From positions 1 to 6,070 of the forward strand of contig JAFPPJ010000188.1 in NCBI GenBank assembly GCA_017410745.1: a DNA stretch of 6,070 bases, in the 5' to 3' direction. This stretch comes from Oscillospiraceae bacterium (GTDB lineage: Bacteria > Bacillota > Clostridia > Oscillospirales > Ruminococcaceae). The notes beneath the pieces were generated by a model. The model did not search any database, had not been told where the DNA came from, and saw nothing but the letters and a program-made list of their open reading frames with translations. The position numbers and the translations under genes were made by a program. How positions within the stretch are numbered: position 1 is the stretch's first letter; each line of letters starts with the position of its first letter. Of this stretch, positions 1 through 3,520 are shown in pieces.

Positions 1-496
1 GCATATACCCTCTTGCACGGGGGATGATGCAGTAGGTGCAGTTCATCGTGCAGCCGTCCTGTATCTTTATAAAGGCACGGGTGTGCCCGTGTATCGTCTG
101 GGCGGATATGTCCTCGAATGCATCGCCCGCCCTGTATGACGGTATATACAGGGCAGGGGAGCGCTCCTGCAGAAATCTGCGCACAAGTCCGGGCAGAGCG
201 CTCCTGTCCTTCGTGCCTGTGATGATATCTGCGTCTATGCCATCCGTTTCATGGGACTGGGGATAGCACCCGGTAAGCACGAGCACGGCTGAGGGCTGTT
301 CACGGCGTATTCGCCGCAGACACTTGAACAGCTTTGAGTCTGCGTCATGTGTCACGGTGCAGGAATTGACAAGTATGATATCGGCAATATCCGCATCGTC
401 TGTCGGGGTGAATCCCTCTTTTTCAAATATCTGACGCATACATTCAGTGTCATACATATTTACCTTGCAGCCGAAGGTGATAAAGTGAATATACAT
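1..496 (-). CDS. mtaB: tRNA N6-threonylcarbamoyladenosine 2-methylthiotransferase MtaB, N-terminal part (cut by window edge)
   Basis: The minus-strand reading frame starts with ATG at 496-494 and runs open for 165 codons off the left edge, so the C-terminal part is missing from the window only. It belongs to the radical-SAM methylthiotransferase family (MiaB/RimO/MtaB). The visible part holds the UPF0004 domain with three cluster cysteines: C10 in FGCKVNMYDTE, C46 in VNSCTVT and C77 in LTGCYPQ. The start of the radical-SAM domain follows, with the CxxxCxxC motif at C149, C153 and C156 in DGCTMNCTYCIIPRARG. The GCKVN-Y-TE form is typical of MtaB (B. subtilis YqeV), which adds a methylthio group to t6A37 of ANN-decoding tRNAs to give ms2t6A. 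MiaB and RimO usually have GCQMN or GCPKN-type motifs there. A GAGG ribosome site lies 9 bases before the start codon. The protein should be cytoplasmic and bind two 4Fe-4S clusters. Choosing MtaB over its paralogs is well supported but not proven without the TRAM end. Confidence 0.92.
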   Translation of the reverse strand, partial: MYIHFITFGCKVNMYDTECMRQIFEKEGFTPTDDADIADIILVNSCTVTHDADSKLFKCLRRIRREQPSAVLVLTGCYPQSHETDGIDADIITGTKDRSALPGLVRRFLQERSPALYIPSYRAGDAFEDISAQTIHGHTRAFIKIQDGCTMNCTYCIIPRARGYM

Positions 497-563
497 AAAA
501 ATCAGCCTCGAAATTTGTGAAATTGCACAAAGCTTTGGTGTAACATTTTTTGCCCGATATGAT

Positions 564-592
564 ATTATACAATATTTGTAAAAAAAAATCAA
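564..592 (-). promoter_or_regulatory. Sigma-A type promoter for mtaB
   Basis: On the minus strand a -35 box TTGATT (592-587) is followed after exactly 17 bases by a -10 box TATAAT (569-564). Transcription would start near 557 and give a leader of about 60 bases before the ATG at 496. A small 6-bp inverted repeat (514-519 with 526-531) lies in this leader near the ribosome site. No mapped start is available, so this is a sequence-based call. Confidence 0.72.
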
Positions 593-598
593 ATCCGC

Positions 599-627
599 TT
601 GACATATGCCGAAAAAACTGTTATTCT
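599..627 (+). promoter_or_regulatory. Sigma-A type promoter for the HPr-like gene
   Basis: A perfect -35 box TTGACA (599-604) is followed after 17 bases by TATTCT (622-627). The start would fall near 634, giving a leader of roughly 70 bases before the ATG at 703. The -35 box is only 6 bp from the -35 box of the divergent mtaB promoter (587-592). Two polymerases therefore could hardly occupy both promoters at once without contact. Confidence 0.75.
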
Positions 628-637
628 ATAGTTGCAA

Positions 638-652
638 AGCGGAAATTCCGCT
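638..652 (+). promoter_or_regulatory. Perfect inverted repeat at the start of the HPr-like leader
   Basis: AGCGGAA and TTCCGCT flank a single central base, giving a 7-bp perfect dyad just past the expected transcription start. It could be an operator at about +5 to +19. It could also be an RNA hairpin of 6 bp with a 3-base loop at the 5' end of the message, which often stabilises transcripts. The sequence alone does not decide between the two. Confidence 0.45.
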
Positions 653-663
653 GATATTCCAAT

Positions 664-677
664 ACACCTTCAGGTGT
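664..677 (+). promoter_or_regulatory. Second leader hairpin before the HPr-like gene
   Basis: ACACC and GGTGT pair around the 4-base loop TTCA, so the leader carries a second short hairpin between the first dyad and the ribosome site (AAAGGCGG at 688-695). No T-run follows, so it is not an intrinsic terminator. Its role is unknown. Confidence 0.35.
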
Positions 678-702
678 TTATCTACAGAAAGGCGGTAATC
701 TT

Positions 703-933
703 ATGAAAAAGGCTACTATCAGGCTTTCGACCATCAATGATGTCAAGAACTTCGTTTCCAAGGTTTCCCTCTGCGATTACGACGTAGATCTTATTTCAGG
801 CAGATATGCTATAGATGCAAAGTCTATCATGGGTATATTCAGCCTTGACCTTGAGAAGCCTATTGCACTTGAGGCTCACACCGATAATGCTGATGAGTTC
901 TTCGCTGCAATAAAGTCTTATATCGTTGACTGA
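703..933 (+). CDS. HPr-like protein lacking the phosphocarrier histidine
   Basis: This 76-residue protein has the length and block pattern of HPr, the PTS phosphocarrier. The best match is AKSIMGIFSLD at residues 39-49, equivalent to the KSIMGVMSLG segment around regulatory Ser46 of B. subtilis HPr, so S41 corresponds to that serine. A helix-like C-terminal end (DEFFAAIKSYIVD) also fits. The N-terminal active-site segment, normally GIHARPA with His15, is replaced by TINDVKNFVSKV and has no histidine; the only histidine is H59. Phosphotransfer from enzyme I is therefore not expected. A Crh-like regulatory or structural role is possible, since Crh lacks His15 but keeps Ser46; whether HPr kinase acts on S41 is an inference. 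The ribosome site AAAGGCGG lies 7 bases before the ATG. The gene stands alone between its own promoter and a terminator. It is not ptsH in the functional sense. Confidence 0.88.
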   Translation: MKKATIRLSTINDVKNFVSKVSLCDYDVDLISGRYAIDAKSIMGIFSLDLEKPIALEAHTDNADEFFAAIKSYIVD

Positions 934-946
934 TCATCCAATGACA

Positions 947-977
947 CTCCCTGCCCAAAAGGCGGGGAGCCTTTATT
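947..977 (+). terminator. Probable intrinsic terminator of the HPr-like gene
   Basis: A 9-bp stem (947-955 with 961-969, one G-U pair) closes a 5-base loop and starts 13 bases after the TGA stop. The tail CCTTTATT is only moderately T-rich, so termination may be incomplete. Confidence 0.7.
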
Positions 978-1058
978 AAAATATAACATATTTGAGTAAT
1001 TGTTTTTGTAGATAATTATATAAAATTATGTTTTTATCGAAAAAATACCCAAAAATAT

Positions 1059-1087
1059 TTGACATATAATATTCATTGTGCTATAAT
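1059..1087 (+). promoter_or_regulatory. Perfect consensus extended sigma-A promoter for the H1-like gene
   Basis: TTGACA (1059-1064), a 17-base spacer and TATAAT (1082-1087) match the consensus at all 12 positions, and TGC directly before the -10 box adds the extended TGn motif. The surrounding DNA is very A/T-rich, which may act as an UP element. Transcription would start near 1094, leaving a leader of only about 23 bases. This is the strongest-looking promoter in the window. Confidence 0.88.
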
Positions 1088-1116
1088 TATAAAAAAATAC
1101 ATGGAGGTATATCCAC

Positions 1117-1539
1117 ATGGCTACAAAGACTAAGAAGCCTGCAGAAGAACAGGCTGTTAAAGAAGCTGCAGCTCCTGTTGCTGAAGTAAAGGCAGACGCT
1201 CCCGCTGAAAAGCCCGCTGCTAAGAAGCCCGCTGCTAAGAAAACTACTACAGCAAAGAAGGCTGCTCCCAAGAAGGCTGCTGAAAAGCCCGCTGCTAAGG
1301 CTGCTGAAGTAAAGGCAGACGCTCCTGCAGAGAAGGCTGCAAAGAAGCCCGCTGCTAAGAAGGCTGCTGCAAAGAAGCCTGCTCCCAAGAAGCTCAAGAA
1401 GATAGTTCTCGAGATCGAGGGCGAGCAGTTTGATTTCAAGGCAATCGAGAAGAAGGCTGCTAAGCTCGGCGGCGAGGTTTATGTAGTTGTTGGCGAGAAG
1501 AAGCTTTACAACGAAGACGGCAATTCTATCGACCTTTGA
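1117..1539 (+). CDS. Histone-H1-like Lys/Ala/Pro-rich protein with small C-terminal domain
   Basis: The 140-residue protein has two parts. Residues 1-95 are low-complexity, rich in K, A and P, with repeated KKPAAKK, KKAAPKK and AEKPAAK motifs like those in eukaryotic H1 and bacterial H1-like tails. This basic region should be disordered and able to bind nucleic acid or other polyanions. The segment AEVKADAPAEK occurs twice (residues 22-32 and 63-73). Residues 96-140 look folded: IVLEIEGEQFDF, an Ala/Lys helix, then EVYVVVGEKKLYNEDG, compatible with a beta-alpha-beta unit. This resembles small Clostridia proteins of unknown function with a Lys/Ala-rich leader (I think of DUF6465), but I cannot confirm the family. 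GGAGG lies 9 bases before the ATG. A perfect consensus promoter and strong terminator suggest an abundant single-gene transcript. A nucleoid-associated role is inference. Confidence 0.9.
   Translation: MATKTKKPAEEQAVKEAAAPVAEVKADAPAEKPAAKKPAAKKTTTAKKAAPKKAAEKPAAKAAEVKADAPAEKAAKKPAAKKAAAKKPAPKKLKKIVLEIEGEQFDFKAIEKKAAKLGGEVYVVVGEKKLYNEDGNSIDL
1179..1325 (+). repeat. Internal direct repeat, 24 identical bases 123 bp apart
   Basis: The 24 bases at 1179-1202 recur without change at 1302-1325. The spacing of 123 bp (41 codons) keeps the frame and encodes AEVKADAPAEK twice. The identity extends over synonymous positions, which points to a duplication or slippage event rather than protein-level convergence alone. 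Confidence 0.85.
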
Positions 1540-1555
1540 TCCAAAATCACTCACG

Positions 1556-1585
1556 GCCACCGCATACAATGCGGTGGCTTTTTTT
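1556..1585 (+). terminator. Strong intrinsic terminator of the H1-like gene
   Basis: A perfect 9-bp GC-rich stem (1556-1564 with 1570-1578) with a 5-base loop is followed by seven T residues (1579-1585). It begins 17 bases after the stop codon. Confidence 0.93.
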
Positions 1586-1601
1586 ATACTGCGGTATTCG
1601 T

Positions 1602-1630
1602 TAAAAAGAAGGGCATCAACGTGCCCTTCT
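1602..1630 (-). terminator. Intrinsic terminator of the phosphoesterase gene
   Basis: A perfect 9-bp stem (1607-1615 with 1622-1630) with a 6-base loop is followed on the minus strand by a run of T residues (1607-1603). It lies just past the phosphoesterase stop codon at 1632-1634. Together with the plus-strand terminator at 1556-1585 it separates two convergent genes. Confidence 0.85.
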
Positions 1631-1631
1631 G

Positions 1632-2111
1632 TCATAGATCTACTATATTTGTGATGATGCCGGAATCGGTAATATCCACATATCCGTAAGATGGAGCAGT
1701 GAAGTCGCGGGGGATAGAACAGCTTCCGGGATTGAAGAAATGCATATTATGATCATACTGCTGCAGACGGCAGTGAGTATGTCCGAACATGACCACCTTG
1801 CAGTTATATCCGGCCGCAGTCTTGCGAATGAAGTCAATGCCGTAATTTACGCGGAGCATATGACCATGTGCGATATATAGATTGTATTTGCCGGCTCTAA
1901 TGATGTTGAACTGAGGCCCCTGTATGCCGTAGTCGCAGTTGCCTACAGCCACTCTGATGTCAAGCTCCGGATGCTCCGCACGGATGTCATCAAGATCGGT
2001 CAGCCCGTCACCAAGGTGAACGTACATGTCAGCCTCATCACGGGTCTTATCAAATATACGTCTGACCGCATTCTTATTCCCGTGGGAATCTGCCATCACA
2101 ATTATTCTCAT
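1632..2111 (-). CDS. YfcE/MJ0936-family metallophosphoesterase (phosphodiesterase)
   Basis: The 159-residue protein is a compact calcineurin-like metallophosphoesterase of the usual length for this family. All metal-site blocks are present in order: D8 and H10 in ADSHG, D35 in HLGDG, N58 in VGNCD, H82 and H84 in AHGHM, and H111 and H113 in FGHTH. These residues normally hold two divalent metals, often Mn2+, and hydrolyse phosphodiester or phosphomonoester bonds; relatives act on model phosphodiesters in vitro, but natural substrates are mostly unknown. There is no signal peptide or membrane segment, so it should be cytoplasmic. The ATG at 2111-2109 has only a weak GGTGAT ribosome site (2120-2115) that directly follows the T-run of the upstream 6S RNA terminator. 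No good promoter fits between the two. Expression may rely on 6S read-through or on a weak promoter inside the 6S gene. Confidence 0.93.
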   Translation of the reverse strand: MRIIVMADSHGNKNAVRRIFDKTRDEADMYVHLGDGLTDLDDIRAEHPELDIRVAVGNCDYGIQGPQFNIIRAGKYNLYIAHGHMLRVNYGIDFIRKTAAGYNCKVVMFGHTHCRLQQYDHNMHFFNPGSCSIPRDFTAPSYGYVDITDSGIITNIVDL

Positions 2112-2121
2112 ATCATCACCG

Positions 2122-2159
2122 AAAAACGGTATCCATCGGCATTAACCTACGGATACCGT
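2122..2159 (-). terminator. Intrinsic terminator of the 6S RNA gene
   Basis: On the minus strand ACGGTATCC (2159-2151) pairs perfectly with GGATACCGT (2134-2126) around a 16-base loop, and five T residues follow (2126-2122, the first also closing the stem). The ribosome site of the phosphoesterase gene begins within two bases of the T-run. The long loop and short T-run suggest termination could be partial. Confidence 0.8.
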
Positions 2160-2163
2160 GAAT

Positions 2164-2372
2164 TTCCAATAACCGCCTTGCCGCCGTATGGTAATAAGAA
2201 ACCCGCACGCAAGCAGGTGGGCAACAGCCCGGTGGCTTCACGCTCCCTGCGTCCGTAACTCCGCACATCTAATGCGGCGGGAGGTCTGCAATCCACCAGC
2301 GGAGACTGAATCCCTATAAATTAGTGTTGGATCCGCATAAGCCACACTTTATCGAACAAGGCAGAATTCATT
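2164..2372 (-). ncRNA. ssrS: 6S RNA (RNA polymerase-binding regulatory RNA)
   Basis: No protein-coding gene fits here, and the minus strand carries the hallmarks of 6S RNA. The 5' end reads GCCTTGTTCG (from 2362), and GCCTTG pairs with CAAGGC (2180-2175) to close a rod of about 190 bases. TGTTCG near the 5' end and CGGCGGCA (2186-2179) near the 3' end match the corresponding parts of E. coli 6S RNA as I recall it. So do CTCCGC-GGTGG (about 2304-2292) and GAAGCC (about 2239-2234). A large internal bubble, formed by the region around CCAACAC on the 5' side and GAAGCC on the 3' side, would mimic an open promoter. The apical arm contains CCGCA pairing with TGCGG. 6S RNA binds housekeeping RNA polymerase and is released by product-RNA synthesis. 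A promoter precedes it and an intrinsic terminator follows. The exact ends are estimates. Confidence 0.88.
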
Positions 2373-2378
2373 GTAATA

Positions 2379-2407
2379 ATTATAGCATATTACCATAAAA
2401 AATACAA
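2379..2407 (-). promoter_or_regulatory. Promoter of the 6S RNA gene
   Basis: On the minus strand the -10 box TATAAT (2384-2379) carries an extended TGC motif, with a weaker -35 box TTGTAT (2407-2402) at 17 bases. The start would be near 2372, a few bases before the closing stem. A perfect TTGACA lies 6 bases further upstream (2413-2408), 15 bases from a second possible -10 box TAATAT (2392-2387). Two overlapping promoters are therefore possible. Confidence 0.75.
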
Positions 2408-2414
2408 TGTCAAT

Positions 2415-2438
2415 TTTAGCAGATTAAGCACCGCTAAA
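2415..2438 (-). other. Hairpin between the DUF1292 gene and the 6S promoter
   Basis: An 8-bp stem (2415-2422 with 2431-2438, one G-U pair on the minus strand) surrounds an 8-base loop, 17 bases past the DUF1292 stop. No proper T-run follows on the minus strand; the next bases (ATTGACATTG) contain a -35-like box. It may be a weak terminator or a 3' end stabiliser, and some DUF1292 transcripts may run into the 6S gene. Confidence 0.4.
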
Positions 2439-2455
2439 TTTGTGCAAAATAACCA

Positions 2456-2749
2456 TTACTGATCCTCGAAGTTCTCCTGGAGCCTTTCAAGGAATACCTG
2501 ACCGATGCGCTCATATTCTTCATCGTCATCAATGGTCACGAGGGATTCTTCTCCGTCCTCGTCTTCTTCCATCTTGAGAACAACGAGCTCTGCATCTGCA
2601 TCCGGCATTTCCTCGGGATTCTCATAGTATGGAACGAAAGCATAGTAAGTCTCTCCGTCTATCTCACACTGATCGAGCAGTTCAAAATCCTGCGCCTTTC
2701 CTTCTTCATCCGTAAGAGTAAAGAGTTCGCTGTCAAAATTCTCAGCCAT
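2456..2749 (-). CDS. DUF1292 family protein (YrzB-like)
   Basis: This 97-residue, strongly acidic protein matches the small Firmicutes DUF1292 family. Its core is the sequence FTLTDEEGKAQDFELLDQCEI, followed by YYAFVPYYE and AELVVLKMEEDEDGEESLVTI. It ends with the typical Asp/Glu-rich segment DDDEEYERIGQVFLERL. Family members are cytoplasmic, of unknown function, and in many Firmicutes lie with ruvX (yrrK) and alaS-region genes. That context is not seen here, where the gene is alone with its own promoter and is followed by the 6S gene. The start is well fixed: a textbook AAAGGAGG lies 8 bases before the ATG at 2749-2747. There is no signal peptide or membrane segment. Confidence 0.9.
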   Translation of the reverse strand: MAENFDSELFTLTDEEGKAQDFELLDQCEIDGETYYAFVPYYENPEEMPDADAELVVLKMEEDEDGEESLVTIDDDEEYERIGQVFLERLQENFEDQ

Positions 2750-2796
2750 GCTAAAAGCCTCCTTTTATGTACAGTCGTGCTATATACACTGTGACA

Positions 2797-2825
2797 ATTA
2801 TACCATACCGGTGCATAAAAGTCAA
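2797..2825 (-). promoter_or_regulatory. Promoter of the DUF1292 gene
   Basis: On the minus strand TTGACT (2825-2820) is followed after 17 bases by TATAAT (2802-2797), with TGG giving an extended -10. The start would be near 2790 and the leader about 40 bases. A short inverted repeat ACAGT/ACTGT (2771-2775 with 2788-2792) lies at the start of the leader. Confidence 0.85.
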
Positions 2826-2848
2826 TCGTGATTTTAGATAAATATTTT

Positions 2849-2889
2849 TTTCAAAAATGGAATATTTGTTAAATAGATATATCCATTTT
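2849..2889 (-). terminator. AT-rich putative terminator after the acidic repeat protein gene
   Basis: AAAATGGA (2889-2882 on the minus strand) pairs with TCCATTTT (2861-2854). Further A-T pairs inside the loop are possible with a bulge, and a short T-run (TTTTT, 2857-2853) follows. The stem overlaps the TAA stop at 2890-2888. It is weaker in G-C content than the other terminators here. Confidence 0.5.
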
Positions 2890-3493
2890 ATTCGGATTCG
2901 GGCTTGAGAGAGCTGAGATCTATAGAGCCGATATCAACAACGCTGATATCGCCGTGTACGAAATTGCCGACCTCATGTGTCTTGTCGGCGAGTGCCTCTA
3001 CAGCATCCTCATCCGGGTCTGCATCTCCTATATCGGAGATATGATGAGCTTCGGGCGCTTCTCTCAGACCTGTTACCTCGGGGACATCTATGTCTATCTT
3101 CGGTGCTCTCTTGCGGTCGAGATCCCTGAAGAAATCATCGGCAGTGATGACCTTTTCGGAACGGTATATCTTCTCTTCCTTGGGTATCACGGTAGTGTCT
3201 ATCTCTTCCTTGAACTCTCGGATACGGGCGTGCAGGGGATCGGGGCCGTCTCCGGACTTGTCTCTCAGACCGTCTGTATCCACACTGTCAGCATTCTTGA
3301 TAGTGCTGCCGGGTGCAGGCAGGGGCTCATCGTGAAGACCGGTGATAATGGGAAGATCAATATCAAAGGTATCCTTGACAGGCTTTTTCTTCCTGCCCAT
3401 ATCCTTGAAGAAATCTTCTGCGTCGGTTATGGGAGCCGATGTCTGGTTGAGCGGTGTGTTGGAAATAGAGTTCTTTTTCCCGAATAATGCCAT
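2888..3493 (-). CDS. Unrecognised acidic protein with a duplicated motif
   Basis: I do not recognise this 201-residue protein. The start is set at the ATG at 3493-3491, because GGAG (3505-3502) lies 8 bases before it; the GTG at 3502 would overlap that ribosome site. The N-terminus MALFGKKNS is basic, and the rest is acidic, rich in D, P and I, and probably mostly disordered. There is no signal peptide or membrane segment. Two copies of one motif stand out. Residues 22-61 start with ITDAEDFFKDMGRKKKPV and continue through DIDLPIITGLHDEP. Residues 116-147 start with ITADDFFRDLDRKRAPK and continue through DIDVPEVTGLREAP. A charged segment about 90 residues long separates them, with ARIREFKEEI in the middle. 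The gene lies 27 bp after the coiled-coil M23 peptidase gene on the same strand without a visible promoter, so the two are probably co-transcribed. A bivalent adaptor role is speculation. Confidence 0.85.
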   Translation of the reverse strand: MALFGKKNSISNTPLNQTSAPITDAEDFFKDMGRKKKPVKDTFDIDLPIITGLHDEPLPAPGSTIKNADSVDTDGLRDKSGDGPDPLHARIREFKEEIDTTVIPKEEKIYRSEKVITADDFFRDLDRKRAPKIDIDVPEVTGLREAPEAHHISDIGDADPDEDAVEALADKTHEVGNFVHGDISVVDIGSIDLSSLKPESE

Positions 3494-3499
3494 AAATAT

Positions 3500-3505
3500 C
3501 ACTCC
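3500..3505 (-). promoter_or_regulatory. Ribosome binding site that decides the start of the acidic protein gene
   Basis: On the minus strand GGAGTG (3505-3500) is well placed for the ATG at 3493. It includes the GTG that could otherwise be read as a start four codons earlier, so that longer form would have no ribosome site of its own. Confidence 0.65.
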
Positions 3506-3520
3506 GATACTAATAAAGTC

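Noticed and set aside
1179..1325. CRISPR-like repeat array
   Set aside because: There are only two copies of a coding repeat in a low-complexity gene, with no regular spacers and no cas genes.
1026..1635. Ala/Phe-rich and Leu/Ser-rich open frames on the minus strand opposite the H1-like gene
   Set aside because: They arise from the complement of repetitive Ala/Lys codons and run through the promoter or terminator of the H1-like gene.
1971..2258. Open frame on the plus strand across the phosphoesterase start and 6S RNA
   Set aside because: No ribosome site or recognisable domain, and it crosses a structured RNA gene, its terminator and the 5' end of a conserved enzyme gene on the other strand.
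2164..2372. Cobalamin or other riboswitch in front of the phosphoesterase
   Set aside because: GAAGCC and CUG-like fragments recall the B12 box, but the GCCACTG core and the usual receptor elements are absent. The long closed rod and 6S-specific ends fit 6S RNA better.
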